Positions 24,394 to 34,279 are shown, counted from the stretch's first letter. The stretch: 64,000 bases of DNA from Candidatus Poseidonia alphae (GCA_002505405.1 DAVD01000037.1:185939-249938), one strand, 5' to 3'. The notes: generated by a model from the sequence alone, not told the origin. Program-made: numbers and translations.

Positions 24394-27006
24394 ATGGAGG
24401 GCCCGATTACCGATGTAAACGCCCTTGGAATGCCGCAAGATTTCTCTGATTTTCTAAAAAATGAATGGGGAATTACCAATCTCCACCCCCCCCAAGCGGA
24501 GGCAGCCTCCAGCATCTTGTCCGGTAGAAATACCCTTGTTGCGATTCCAACTGCATCAGGGAAGTCGTTACTTGCTTACATGGCCATGATTCAGCGTTTA
24601 ACTGAAGGGCACAAACAATCTAAAGCGATTTATATTGTCCCGTTGAAGGCGTTGGCGATGGAAAAATACGAGGACCTTTCGCAAATTGCAAAGGCGATGG
24701 ATTTGAAGATTGGACTCGGTATTGGAGATGCTACTGCTGAAGCCAAAAACATTGATGATTGCAACATTCTCGTTTGTACTTCTGAAAAATTAGATTCACT
24801 CTTGAGGCATAAAGCCGAACTGGTCACCAACCTCACATGCGTCGTCGCCGACGAATTTCATCTGATGAACGATTCGACTCGCGGACCCACGTTGGAAATC
24901 AATTTGACGCGCCTCCGCCACATACGCCCAGATGCCCAACTCATCGCATTATCCGCCACTGTTGGAAACTGCCAGGCCCTTGCTGATTGGCTGGATGCAG
25001 ATTTGGTCCAATCAGACTGGCGACCTGTTGCCCTTGAATATGCTACGTTCCATGATTTTCATGTGGAGCCAAGAAAGATTCAATCTTCAAACACCAACCA
25101 CGATCCGTCTGCGTTAAGCCCTCCACGAACGCTTGAGGGGCTGAAAAGTCACCCCGTATGGAGTGTTGTCAGTGATGGTTTGGATACGAAAAGTCAGGTT
25201 CTTATGTTCGTTGGGACCCGAAGAAGCGCCCAATCCGAAGCCAAGAACCTCGCTAAAAGAGTCCGGAAACGATTGCTGAAGGAGGACCCTGAGCGGCTTG
25301 AACGACTCCAAGAGGTGGCCGAACGTTTGGAAGGTAGAAGCCAATCCAGCCTTGCTGAACAATTGGTCCATTCAATGTCTGGTGGGGTTGGTTTTCATCA
25401 TGCAGGATTGACATCTGGTCAGCGTAAGGAGGTTGAAAAAGCCTTCAAATCAGGACTTCTTGTTGCCTTGACAGCAACCCCTACGCTTGCAGCTGGAGTT
25501 AACCTACCCGCTCGGCGCGTGCTCGTTCGTGACCTCAAAAGGTGGGATGACGGCATGAGTCGCCCGCTCCCGGTCATGGAAGTTCGCCAGATGCTCGGAA
25601 GAGCAGGGCGCCCAAAATACGACACTCGGGGTGAGGCTTGGGTGTATTGCAAAGGCACCGATGGTTGGGAAGTGGCGGATTCGGTTTCAGACCGCTATTT
25701 CTTCGGGCCAATAGAAGACATCACCTCAAAACTTGCAAATGAGCCTGCGATGCGGATGCATTTGCTTGCTAGCATCGCAACCGGTGGCCTCCTCCACAAA
25801 GGTTCGATTGAGCATTTCTTTTCCTCGACATTTTTGGGTTCAACCATGGCACCTTCTCAACTCCGAGAACGACTCAATACCATGCTGGACTGGCTGGTTG
25901 AGGAACGCTTCGTTAGAAAAGTTGGAGTCGACGAGCATTTCACTGCTCACTGGTTGAACAAGGACCTTAACTCACAGGGAGATGAGGCTTGGGATGACTC
26001 ACTTCCGGCATGGGCTACTCCCGCTCAGGAAACTGTCGGGGTGCAGTGGAGCGCAAACCCAATTGCTGCCCCCAAATCCACTTCACATCGGTCTGCTCAC
26101 ATTAGCCCCTCTCTTGGCTTCACTCCTGCAACCTCTTTGGGCAATACCGGCGGATGGGTCCAACCTTCAGCTGAAGAACCTCACAATATGAAGTATCAAG
26201 CAACACAAATGGGCGAAAGGGTGACTCAACTGTACCTTGACCCTCTTTCGGCCTCTATTTTGAGGACAGGACTGCGTCGGGCCGTTCGACGTTCGGTTCG
26301 GGCCGACCGACCGGTTACGGATTTTGGATTGCTCCACCTGGCAGTAGCAACTCCCGACTTCAATTCACTTTGGGCAAAGACAGCCGACATGGAGGCCAAC
26401 TCGCCGGTATGGTTGAAGGCCAACTCCACGGAAGATGAATTGTTGGTTGACCCGGGTTATGCTGAGGCTATGTTGAGCAATGTCAAGAGTGCATGGATGG
26501 TTGAAGAATGGACCGAGGAAGCGACAATTCGGGATCTTGAAAGCCGCCTTGATGTCTCGCCAGGGGACGTCCATCACCGCGTTGACCTCATGGGGTGGTT
26601 GCTTGCTGGTGCTCAGCATGTTTTGATGGCAGATGATGTCTTTTCGGAGGAGCACATGCATATTATCTCAGAATTAGTTCAGCAGATCAGTGTTCTCCAA
26701 CAACGGGTTCGCCACGGTTGCAAAACCGACCTGTTGCAACTTGTCAACATTCGGCATGTGGGCCGTCAGCGGGCACGTGAGATGGCCTCTTTGGGATTGA
26801 GGCAACCCAATGATGTTGCAACGATGTCGTTGAAAACCAAAAATGCTCTTCTCAGTTTGAGAGGTTGGGGTCCGATGTTGCTCGAAAAAATAGTTCTTGA
26901 GGTTGAACGCGTTTTACGAAAGTCATCCACTGAATCCGTAGAGCAGCATCCCATGGCCAGGGATGATGATGTGCCCCTTGAAGGCGAGCGCTCTGAGGAT
27001 GGTTGA
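24394..27006 (+). CDS. hel308: Hel308-type Ski2-like DNA helicase
   Basis: This superfamily 2 helicase acts on stalled or recombining forks in archaea. The motifs are in order: Q-like HPPQAEA (31-37), Walker A IPTASGKS (51-58), DEFH box (153-156), ALSATVGN, FHHAGLTSGQR, ATPTLAAGVNLPARRV and QMLGRAGRPKYD. The C-terminal helical ratchet and helix-hairpin-helix end (NIRHVGRQRAREMASLGL) match Hel308. At 870 residues it is longer than the usual 700 or so. A proline/serine-rich insertion of about 65 residues (roughly 537-603) accounts for part of the excess. It leads a co-oriented run with cgi121 and tldD/tldE. Confidence 0.85.
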   Translation: MEGPITDVNALGMPQDFSDFLKNEWGITNLHPPQAEAASSILSGRNTLVAIPTASGKSLLAYMAMIQRLTEGHKQSKAIYIVPLKALAMEKYEDLSQIAKAMDLKIGLGIGDATAEAKNIDDCNILVCTSEKLDSLLRHKAELVTNLTCVVADEFHLMNDSTRGPTLEINLTRLRHIRPDAQLIALSATVGNCQALADWLDADLVQSDWRPVALEYATFHDFHVEPRKIQSSNTNHDPSALSPPRTLEGLKSHPVWSVVSDGLDTKSQVLMFVGTRRSAQSEAKNLAKRVRKRLLKEDPERLERLQEVAERLEGRSQSSLAEQLVHSMSGGVGFHHAGLTSGQRKEVEKAFKSGLLVALTATPTLAAGVNLPARRVLVRDLKRWDDGMSRPLPVMEVRQMLGRAGRPKYDTRGEAWVYCKGTDGWEVADSVSDRYFFGPIEDITSKLANEPAMRMHLLASIATGGLLHKGSIEHFFSSTFLGSTMAPSQLRERLNTMLDWLVEERFVRKVGVDEHFTAHWLNKDLNSQGDEAWDDSLPAWATPAQETVGVQWSANPIAAPKSTSHRSAHISPSLGFTPATSLGNTGGWVQPSAEEPHNMKYQATQMGERVTQLYLDPLSASILRTGLRRAVRRSVRADRPVTDFGLLHLAVATPDFNSLWAKTADMEANSPVWLKANSTEDELLVDPGYAEAMLSNVKSAWMVEEWTEEATIRDLESRLDVSPGDVHHRVDLMGWLLAGAQHVLMADDVFSEEHMHIISELVQQISVLQQRVRHGCKTDLLQLVNIRHVGRQRAREMASLGLRQPNDVATMSLKTKNALLSLRGWGPMLLEKIVLEVERVLRKSSTESVEQHPMARDDDVPLEGERSEDG

Positions 27007-27602
27007 AATCCAAGAAGCCTCTGCGCTGTAGCATGGAACTCCCTCCGTTCCCTTGCGTGCCCGTCCATCTCGATGAGACGGAACATCCTGGTGGCGTTAT
27101 CGCTGCATTCCTCAAAGAGCGACCTTCTTCCCGTTGGGTATTGCTGGGGACTCATGCGGTTCAAACACATATGCAATTGTGGACTGCTTGGGTGAAAACC
27201 ACTCGAAATGAATTGAGAGGCAGTTGCGTGGCTCGTAGTATTGATGCTGAATTTATGCGCTATCTCGCGGGTACGCATCATGTATCCGAAGCTTTTGCCC
27301 GTGCCGGCTATCAAGAGGGGTCCGGGGATGCGTGGATTCTCCATCTTCCGCAGGCTGAATCATCCCGGAATTCATTGGGGCATATTCATCCCTTTATCCC
27401 GGAAGTTGTAACGGTTCCTGAAGAAATTAGCACCCTGCTCCATCTCTTGGGTGCGGAGACTAAAGATTCCCCAATGAGTCTTTCTATAGAGGGGGCTGAA
27501 CTGTTGGGGGCGGATGCGCACTCAGTGGAATTTGATAACCTCGAAGAGCGACTTATCGCACATATTTCCATGGCCGATGACCAAAGTGCTTCTCACCGAT
27601 AA
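27003..27602 (+). CDS. cgi121: KEOPS complex subunit Cgi121
   Basis: This subunit of the KEOPS complex helps make the t6A modification of tRNA; Cgi121 binds the tRNA. The central helix pair (QLWTAWVKTTRNELRGSC, DAEFMRYLAGTHHVSEAFARAGYQEG) matches the Cgi121/TPRKB pattern: LAGxxxVSEAFxxxG followed by a short strand (AWILHLP). The protein is about 199 residues and starts at TTG overlapping the hel308 stop by four bases, with GAGGAT upstream; ATG 27033 is an alternative. Its C-terminal half is a less conserved extension. Identification rests on this pattern only, not on a search. Confidence 0.65.
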   Translation: MKSKKPLRCSMELPPFPCVPVHLDETEHPGGVIAAFLKERPSSRWVLLGTHAVQTHMQLWTAWVKTTRNELRGSCVARSIDAEFMRYLAGTHHVSEAFARAGYQEGSGDAWILHLPQAESSRNSLGHIHPFIPEVVTVPEEISTLLHLLGAETKDSPMSLSIEGAELLGADAHSVEFDNLEERLIAHISMADDQSASHR

Positions 27603-27646
27603 GGGGAGGGTTCAAAGGCTACTTGTTTTCATGGGGATTCATGGTA

Positions 27647-29083
27647 ATGGCTGCAAACCAAGGCGAACCCCACGTCCCTACTACAGGACGCTATCTTGAC
27701 CAAGAAAAAGTACGTAATGCCCTTGATTTAGCCACAACATACGGTGCTTCATACGCTGAGGTGCGCTTGGTATCCTTCACCCAATCATCTGTAGCGATGC
27801 GGGATGGCATACTCGAGCGTGCGATCCCCGGTCAAGAATTGGGTCTTACGCTTCGAATTCTAGCGGACGGAGCGTGGGGCGTACATTCGACCACCGACAT
27901 TGCCTCCCTTCCAGAACAAATTGAATCTACAACTCGCTTAGCGAAGGCTGTTGCATCTCGCAGAGCCGATGGTGAAAAGCAGATTGGTCTTGCAGACATA
28001 CCTGTATTCGAGGATGAACAGCATTGGAAATCAAAACTTGACGTACGTCACACTGAGTTGGATACAAAGATGGATTTAATGAATGATTTTTACAAGGGTG
28101 CGAGCCAACACAAGCACGTTGTTTCGGTCACCACTGGTTGGAGCGACGAGCACATACACACCGAACTCATGACCTCTGAAGGCATGGATAGGGCTTGGTC
28201 TTTTCAACGCTCATTGGTCCACGGTATGGTCACTGCCCGAGATGACGCAGAAGTGGTCTCGTATCGAACAAGAACTGGAGGTCAAGGCGGCCTGGAACTC
28301 ATTCAGGGCGTTGATTTGACGGCATTGGGCGAGCAAGCTCAAACCGCAGCACTTCGTCTCCTTAAAGCCGAGCGAGCGCCCTCGGGAAAGATGCCGCTCA
28401 TCGCAGACAATGACCTGACAGGTGTTTACATCCATGAAGCCCTTGGCCATCCTTGTGAAGCGGATTTAGTCGCTGCTGGTGATTCATGCCTCGCAGGAAA
28501 ACTTGGGGAGAAAATCGGAAACGACATCGTCACCGTGGTTGATGACCCAACGCTCATGGGTGGATACGGGGCATACCCTATCGATGACGAAGGAGTGAAC
28601 ACACGAGAGAAAGTCCTCATCAAGAACGGCGTACTTACAGAATACCTGAATCACCGTGAAACTGCACATCATTTCGGCGTGGAACCCAACGGCGGAGCAA
28701 GAGCTCAAGACGGCCTCCATCACCCGCTTGTTCGCATGTCAAACACGATGATTCAGGGTGGCTCTCATGCAGATTTGGACGAATTGATGGAGGATGTTGA
28801 GTACGGCATCTATGCCTGCGGCACCCGTGGCGGTCAAGTTGACACCGGTCGAGGTTCGTTCCAATTTGCAGCCCAAGAGGCTTGGCTTATCGAAAACGGC
28901 GAACTAACTCGTCCACTCAAGGACGTCAGCGTCAGTGGAATGACCCTTGAAATCCTCAAGAACGTGGATGGGCTTACTCGTGATGCCTCGCTAGCGACTC
29001 CCGGATTCTGTGGGAAAGGTCAGACCGTACCTGTTGGGGATGGCGGTCCAGTGATGCGGATACGTGAGGCTTTGGTGGGATGA
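27647..29083 (+). CDS. tldD: TldD metalloprotease subunit
   Basis: TldD and TldE form a heterodimeric protease that cleaves unfolded peptides; TldD carries the catalytic site. HEALGHPCEADL near residue 265 is the HExxxH zinc motif, and the C-terminal GTRGGQVDTGRGSFQF and PGFCGKGQ segments are family signatures. The length (about 478) is normal. The start is uncertain: ATG 27647 (MAANQGEPHVP) is chosen because GGGGAT lies eight bases upstream; ATG 27641 and a TTG at 27623 are in frame. The tldE start overlaps the tldD stop. Confidence 0.9.
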   Translation: MAANQGEPHVPTTGRYLDQEKVRNALDLATTYGASYAEVRLVSFTQSSVAMRDGILERAIPGQELGLTLRILADGAWGVHSTTDIASLPEQIESTTRLAKAVASRRADGEKQIGLADIPVFEDEQHWKSKLDVRHTELDTKMDLMNDFYKGASQHKHVVSVTTGWSDEHIHTELMTSEGMDRAWSFQRSLVHGMVTARDDAEVVSYRTRTGGQGGLELIQGVDLTALGEQAQTAALRLLKAERAPSGKMPLIADNDLTGVYIHEALGHPCEADLVAAGDSCLAGKLGEKIGNDIVTVVDDPTLMGGYGAYPIDDEGVNTREKVLIKNGVLTEYLNHRETAHHFGVEPNGGARAQDGLHHPLVRMSNTMIQGGSHADLDELMEDVEYGIYACGTRGGQVDTGRGSFQFAAQEAWLIENGELTRPLKDVSVSGMTLEILKNVDGLTRDASLATPGFCGKGQTVPVGDGGPVMRIREALVG

Positions 29084-30489
29084 TTATGCTGCCAGATGGT
29101 GCACAAGACAGATTGCTCGCCAACGCTCAACGCATCGTTGACGCTTGTTCTTCAATCGGGGTTCAACAATGGGACCTGGTAGGATTCCAGTCCTATGGTC
29201 ATGAACTGGACATTGAGGCTGGGAAAATCACCATGGCTGGCGGTGGTGGTGAAGGTGGATTCGGAATCCGAGTGGTCGAAGACGGTCGGTTTGGTTTCGC
29301 TCACTTGGTCGATGTATCGGGTGCGGAGCGTGCGGTCCAGCAAGCACTGAGTATCGCTCGTAAATCTCCCTCTATTGCAAATTTTGTTCTCCCCACTGAG
29401 CAGGCAGCCACAAACGTTGGAGGGATGTGTGATGCAAACATCCTCAATCTTGGCCCTGAGGACTTGCTGGAGCAAGCTGACGCATTGCTAAGTGCGGTGA
29501 AAAGTGCTGATGAGCGTGCGATTGTGACGGGTGGAGGGGTAGGGGTTTCTGCGACTGCTTCCTGTCTCTTGAACAGTGAGGGGATTCTAGAAAGCGGATT
29601 GACAACATCTCATGGCCTCGGCGTCCAAGTCACCATTGACAACGATGGAAAGATGACCAGCTCTTATCAAGGGGATTCATCAAGAACAAAGATGGTTGAT
29701 GTCCCTGAATGCGTTGAACTCGCAGTCGAGTGGGCTGTCCGCACTCAAAATCCAATCGAAGTTGAACAAGGGGCATCAGATGCTCCGGTTTTGATGACGA
29801 GTGAAGGGTTCTCTCCTTTGTTTTCGATGGTAGTCCCTCCCGCTATGATGGGTGAAAAGTTGGTTCGAAAAGAATCCTTTTGGACCGGGAAGATGGATCA
29901 AAAGGTCATGTCCAAAGACCTCTCAATCGTTGATAATGGCCTCCTTGAGGGTGGGTTTTCCTCGGGTTCGCGAGACGGCGAAGGCGTCCCAAAGCGAAAG
30001 CAAAGTTTGGTTGAATCCGGTCGCTTGGTAAACATGCTTTGGTCAACACGAGATGCTGCTCAGCAAGTTGCAGAGGGGCGTATTGATGTTGCGCAATCAA
30101 CCGGTTCAGCCGTAAGCAGAGGGCATCAATCTCCACCATCTACCGGTGCTTCTGAACTCATGATGACTTCCGCCAAAGGAAGCCAAACCTTTGACCAAAT
30201 GCTTGAACAGATGGGTGACGGGTACGTTGTAAACGGTGTCATGGGCGCCCATACCGCTAATCCCACAAGCGGCGATTTTTCGGTGACCACGAGCAGTATT
30301 CTTCGTGTTGTTGACGGAGAAATCATCGGCCCGCTCAAACAAGCAGGTCTCTCTGGAAATCTTGCGAAGGCCTTGGCGGGCAATGTTGTCCTTGGAGATG
30401 ATGTCCGCAGGCAGGGTTCTTACTCCTCAGGGAGCATGCATCTGCCCGATGTTTTGTTGATGGAAGGGCTACGTGTTAACCCTGCATAA
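29080..30489 (+). CDS. tldE: TldE/PmbA protease subunit
   Basis: This is the non-catalytic partner of TldD and completes the cavity-forming heterodimer. It shares the TldD/PmbA fold: GGGGEGGFGIRVV near the N-terminus, SSYQGDSSRT in the middle, and GVMGAHTANPTSGDFSV plus LSGNLAKALAGNVVLGDD at the end. It lacks HExxxH, as expected for PmbA/TldE. The start may be ATG 29080 (overlapping the tldD stop) or ATG 29086 (behind GGTGGGAT). The length of about 469 is normal. The pair follows hel308-cgi121 with short or no gaps. Confidence 0.85.
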   Translation: MIMLPDGAQDRLLANAQRIVDACSSIGVQQWDLVGFQSYGHELDIEAGKITMAGGGGEGGFGIRVVEDGRFGFAHLVDVSGAERAVQQALSIARKSPSIANFVLPTEQAATNVGGMCDANILNLGPEDLLEQADALLSAVKSADERAIVTGGGVGVSATASCLLNSEGILESGLTTSHGLGVQVTIDNDGKMTSSYQGDSSRTKMVDVPECVELAVEWAVRTQNPIEVEQGASDAPVLMTSEGFSPLFSMVVPPAMMGEKLVRKESFWTGKMDQKVMSKDLSIVDNGLLEGGFSSGSRDGEGVPKRKQSLVESGRLVNMLWSTRDAAQQVAEGRIDVAQSTGSAVSRGHQSPPSTGASELMMTSAKGSQTFDQMLEQMGDGYVVNGVMGAHTANPTSGDFSVTTSSILRVVDGEIIGPLKQAGLSGNLAKALAGNVVLGDDVRRQGSYSSGSMHLPDVLLMEGLRVNPA

Positions 30490-30654
30490 GGCAATATCGG
30501 ACAAAATCAAAAGCCATTCTTTATGGCCTGTCGTCGTCCGTGTGCGGTACCATGGAGGTAAAGGGAGTGTTATATCTGAACCAAACCGCACGAAAGCCCG
30601 CAGCCTGTTCTCCGTACAGGTGTCGAACAACAATGTCTTACGGAGGGTCGCTTG

Positions 30655-32340
30655 ATGTCTGAAGAAAAGTATGCAGACTATGTCCAAGCGGTCATCAAAG
30701 AATGTCCTGAAGCCGACCCAACGGAAGTTGCTACAGCATTCGCCAAATACGAAGATGAATTTTACATTCCTCCTCAAGATGCTATGCGTTCAGTACTTCG
30801 TCGCTTCAAGAGTGGTACAGGTCAAGCAACAACCAGCACGGCAACCCGTCAAGAACGGGAAACAAAAAAGGTCGCTACCCTCGCTGAATTGAGCGGTGAT
30901 GACCGAGACATTGAGATTGAAGTCGCCATTGTGACTCATAACATCCGTGATCAACTTATTCGCGGAGAGGAGAAGCAAATCGCTTTTGGATTCCTTGAAG
31001 ACAATCCGTGGGAAGAAGGTGGAACAAAAACTCGCTGGGATTACAAAGATTGGGGGCCTCACGCCAACCTCGCAGCAGGTAGTATCGTTCGGATTGAAGG
31101 TGCGAGTGTCAACGAGTATAACGGTAAAATGTCCCTCAACATCAATCAGTCCACCGGCATTGTTGTTCTCAAAGAAGGAGTTGCAACCACGGTTTCAACC
31201 AACGACCCCGTTGAAATCAGCAGTGTCCCCTCAGACGGGTACATCTGCGTTGTTGGAAGAGTACTAACCTCCCGTCCTGACCAGATTCATCGAAAGGATG
31301 GCTCAGGTTCGATTGAAGTCGTCCGGGGACGAATTGCCGACGAAACCGGAACGATTGGTTTTCTTTCATGGGAACCCTTTGACCACGAAGTTGGTTCATT
31401 GCTCAAGATTGATGGAGCACAAGTGCGAAGCTTCCGAGATACTCCTGAATTGAACTTTGGACGAACGACCCGTATCGAAGTCTTTCACGATGCTAACTTC
31501 TCCGATTTGGAAACGCTATCAAGCAGCACTTCTCTTACCATCTCACAGTTCCGGGATGGGTCAAGAGATGTAGATGCAATCGTCCAAATCACCGAATGGA
31601 ACAAGCGAAGTTTCACTCGTGATGGTGAAGAGAAATTCCTTTGGTCGGGTCAAATTGCAGACCCGTCGGGGCGTTGCAGAATGAGCGCATGGCAGGAACT
31701 GCCTATTGCTGAAGGGGATTTGCCGGTAACGGTTCGCCTCAAAGGCGTGAGAATAAGGGCATGGCAGGGAATTCCTGATGTGACAGTGGATAGCGCTGAC
31801 CAAGTGGAATCCTTGGAACGTCCTCCATGGGATGAAAGCATTGACCTCAGCAATCATTCGGTCGAAATATCTCTCACCGAGATGGTCAATGGCCCAAGCC
31901 GAGTTGGCATTGAGACCCATGGTCTTGTCGTCAGCGTTCGAGATGACTCCGGATTGATTCGTCGCTGTACGGAATGTCGCCGTGTCCTCAGGGACGGTGC
32001 CTGTGCAGACCACGGCCCTAACGAAGGAAACGAAGATGTCCGTCTGCGCCTCGTCGTCGATCACGATGGTTCAACGGCAGCGGTTTTGGTTAACAAAGAA
32101 GCCACTCTTGCTTCTTTAGGAATGACTTACGAGGCGCTTCAAGGGTCGGTCAAAGACCACGGTGAGGCTGGATTTGTTCAATCAGTAAGGGAACTTCTCC
32201 TCGGGAAAACCGTGGTAGTTGCAGGACGTAGTATCGTCGATGAACAGGGCGCAATGTTGCTTGCTGACCGCTTGGAAGCTCCTGCCTCTGATTCTCAACT
32301 CAGAGCAACTGAGTTGCGTGCTTTGTGGGGGTGGTCCTGA
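30655..32340 (+). CDS. rpa: RPA-like single-stranded DNA-binding protein
   Basis: This archaeal replication protein A large subunit coats single-stranded DNA. The N-terminus (residues 1-50) is a short helical domain. Several OB folds follow, with repeated strands such as YICVVGRVLTSRP...VRGRIADETGTIGFLSWEP and FLWSGQIADPSGRCRMSAW. A zinc finger of the RPA1 C-terminal type uses C438, C441, C450 and H453 (CTECRRVLRDGACADH). The start at 30655 sits seven bases behind GGAGGG. The stop overlaps the start of its partner gene by one base (TGATG), the rpa-rpap operon arrangement known in euryarchaea. Confidence 0.85.
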   Translation: MSEEKYADYVQAVIKECPEADPTEVATAFAKYEDEFYIPPQDAMRSVLRRFKSGTGQATTSTATRQERETKKVATLAELSGDDRDIEIEVAIVTHNIRDQLIRGEEKQIAFGFLEDNPWEEGGTKTRWDYKDWGPHANLAAGSIVRIEGASVNEYNGKMSLNINQSTGIVVLKEGVATTVSTNDPVEISSVPSDGYICVVGRVLTSRPDQIHRKDGSGSIEVVRGRIADETGTIGFLSWEPFDHEVGSLLKIDGAQVRSFRDTPELNFGRTTRIEVFHDANFSDLETLSSSTSLTISQFRDGSRDVDAIVQITEWNKRSFTRDGEEKFLWSGQIADPSGRCRMSAWQELPIAEGDLPVTVRLKGVRIRAWQGIPDVTVDSADQVESLERPPWDESIDLSNHSVEISLTEMVNGPSRVGIETHGLVVSVRDDSGLIRRCTECRRVLRDGACADHGPNEGNEDVRLRLVVDHDGSTAAVLVNKEATLASLGMTYEALQGSVKDHGEAGFVQSVRELLLGKTVVVAGRSIVDEQGAMLLADRLEAPASDSQLRATELRALWGWS

Positions 32341-33272
32341 TGCAGCGACAACGAATCGTACGTCAGCCGGCATTCCTCATGCTCGCTTCGGAATTTGGCA
32401 CAGCAACGCTGAATGAAAAAGGGTCTGGAGAATTTGACCCATCTTTTGTGATTACGAAATTGGGTTCGAAAGCAAACCGAGTTGTGGTTTGTGGCCTCCT
32501 GGAACGACTTGAGATCAGAGAAACAAGCAATGGCGCAACGCTCTATCAAGGGCAACTGAGAGATCCAACCGGCTTGCATTATTTCTCAGTAGGAGATTAT
32601 AATTCTGAAACAATGCGAGAAATGTCCAGCCAGTGGGCTGGACGTACAGAAGAAGGGGAACCTATCCTTCTTATGATGACTGCAAAAACGCGATGGTACC
32701 AGACCGATGAAGGTGCAGTCTATACTTCACTACGGCCTGAAGAGGCGTGTGAAGTGACTCGAGATGTTTATGCAAACTGGCTGTTGGATGCCTGCGAGAG
32801 CACAATGGCTCGCATGAAGGCTTACACCGCCTCTTTAGAACTTGAGGCCACCCTGGAGGCCTACGAACGAAGTGACCTCCCAAGTGGAATGAAGCAGGGA
32901 CTTTTAGCTGCCAGAAACCATTACGATGAAGTTGATCTTGAACCGTTTAATCTCAACCTTATGCAAGCCTTGGACATTGCCGAAGGGAAAATGGCTGCGG
33001 CAACCACACCCCCGCCGATGGTTCGCCTTCCTGACGGAGACGAACCGGATGCAGAAACTGGCGACGGTGAACTCCGTAGTTTCATTCTTCATGTAGTTCA
33101 ACACTTTGACCAAGGTGATGGAGTAGATTTCAACACGATTCTCAAGAATGCGGCAGCACGAGGGTATGTCCGTGAGCAAGCCGAGGCTATGCTGGACGAG
33201 TTGGCGGACACTGGAGATGTTGACGAACCTCGTTTTGGTTGGTTCAGGGCTCTTGGCGTCAAAGAAGAATAA
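32340..33272 (+). CDS. RPA-associated protein (RPAP-like, COG3390 type)
   Basis: This partner of RPA is 310 residues long. The N-terminal half is an OB-fold (VVVCGLLERLEIRETSNGATLYQGQLRDPTGLHYF); the C-terminal 70 residues form a winged-helix-like domain (LHVVQHFDQGDGVDFNTILKNAAARGYVREQAEAMLDEL) that recalls the RPA32 C-terminus. The gene is translationally coupled to rpa. Archaeal RPAPs form complexes with RPA and are needed for its function in haloarchaea. ATG 32340 is chosen for the TGATG overlap; an earlier in-frame codon at 32325 lies inside rpa. Confidence 0.75.
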   Translation: MQRQRIVRQPAFLMLASEFGTATLNEKGSGEFDPSFVITKLGSKANRVVVCGLLERLEIRETSNGATLYQGQLRDPTGLHYFSVGDYNSETMREMSSQWAGRTEEGEPILLMMTAKTRWYQTDEGAVYTSLRPEEACEVTRDVYANWLLDACESTMARMKAYTASLELEATLEAYERSDLPSGMKQGLLAARNHYDEVDLEPFNLNLMQALDIAEGKMAAATTPPPMVRLPDGDEPDAETGDGELRSFILHVVQHFDQGDGVDFNTILKNAAARGYVREQAEAMLDELADTGDVDEPRFGWFRALGVKEE

Positions 33273-33323
33273 TCCAACACATTCAAGTCCTTCTTGTGAT
33301 GTGGTAAGCATAGGGGTCACCGC

Positions 33324-33677
33324 ATGCCAGGAATTGATTTCTTTATTCGTCCCGCAACAGGTACATCAAGTTCGGATTGGTTGCGGATACCAAACGCTGA
33401 CATCAAAGTCCGTATGACACGTCGGTTGACTCGAACGGTCATTCGTGGCCAAGAGGGCGATGATCTTCATGACGAAGGTTCTGAATCTACAGTTTACACT
33501 GTTCGTGGCGAACTGTCTCTTGATGAATACAAATCAGTGATCAGCATGTTCCGGACCGGACAACCCTACATTCACGACCCTTTCGAAGAGCGTGATGTCA
33601 AGGTCATTTTTGCAGCAATGGAATACGACAGTTCGAATGAACATTTTATGTTTGAATTGTTGGAAGATGTCATCTGA
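33324..33677 (+). CDS. Small soluble protein upstream of the pilus motor genes
   Basis: This 117-residue protein is predicted to be soluble and mixed alpha/beta, with no signal or membrane segment. I recognise no family. Visible parts are an arginine-rich stretch (VRMTRRLTRTVIRGQEG) and a C-terminal DPFEERDVKVIFAAMEYDSSNEHFMFELLED. It lies directly before the two TadC-like genes, 10 bases from the next start, so it may be an accessory subunit of the pilus machine. That role is inferred from position only. Confidence 0.6.
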   Translation: MPGIDFFIRPATGTSSSDWLRIPNADIKVRMTRRLTRTVIRGQEGDDLHDEGSESTVYTVRGELSLDEYKSVISMFRTGQPYIHDPFEERDVKVIFAAMEYDSSNEHFMFELLEDVI

Positions 33678-33687
33678 GGGATTTCAA

Positions 33688-34269
33688 ATGAGGAAGCTAG
33701 AGGAGAAACGTGAACTTCTCTATGTCATTCGTACTCTTGACGTGTTGATGTCTTCAGGTGTTGGTCTTGAGGCCGCACTCCACACGATTGGAAAAGGCGG
33801 ATACGGCATCATCTCCGAGGATTTTTCGGCGATGATGAAGCGATTGCAAAAGGGAACCGGTGGCGGTATCGATAAGGAACTCAAATCCTTGATGAAAAAG
33901 GCAGAATCCAAAGGATACAAGCGACTTTTAAACACGCTTTACACCAACGTTACTCAAAATACTGACTTGGTTGAAACCCTGAAAAAGCAGGGTGCTCGGA
34001 TGGAAGAGGAGCGCACTGAAGAGGTTGAGAAATACATCGAAGAACTCGGGGGCGTTCCTGAAACGCTCCTGTCCATCGGGATGATTGGACCAATTATCCT
34101 TGCTATCGTGGGGCTCGTCCCTCAATTGATGTCCGGCGATTTAGGTGCGTTCATGTCACTGCCTCCGGCGTCTACAATCAATGTCGTTGTCAACATCGGG
34201 TTGATTATGACGCTTGTGGGGATGTCTCTCATTGGACTAAAAGCCCATACTAAGGACCCAGGATTGTGA
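33688..34269 (+). CDS. TadC-like type II/IV secretion membrane protein (first)
   Basis: This 193-residue protein resembles half of an archaeal T2SSF/TadC platform protein. A charged cytoplasmic helical domain (KKAESKGYKRLLNTLYTNV, EERTEEVEKYIEELGGVPETLL) is followed by hydrophobic segments IGMIGPIILAIVGLVPQLM and VVVNIGLIMTLVGMSLIGL. The start at 33688 has GAGGGATTTCAA before it. In Tad-type systems two such proteins pair to form the inner-membrane platform. The second copy starts 10 bases after this one ends. Confidence 0.7.
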   Translation: MRKLEEKRELLYVIRTLDVLMSSGVGLEAALHTIGKGGYGIISEDFSAMMKRLQKGTGGGIDKELKSLMKKAESKGYKRLLNTLYTNVTQNTDLVETLKKQGARMEEERTEEVEKYIEELGGVPETLLSIGMIGPIILAIVGLVPQLMSGDLGAFMSLPPASTINVVVNIGLIMTLVGMSLIGLKAHTKDPGL

Positions 34270-34279
34270 GGTGAATCGG

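Noticed and set aside
26766..27344. 192-codon minus-strand frame over the hel308/cgi121 junction
   Set aside because: It is antisense to both genes and has no recognisable domain.
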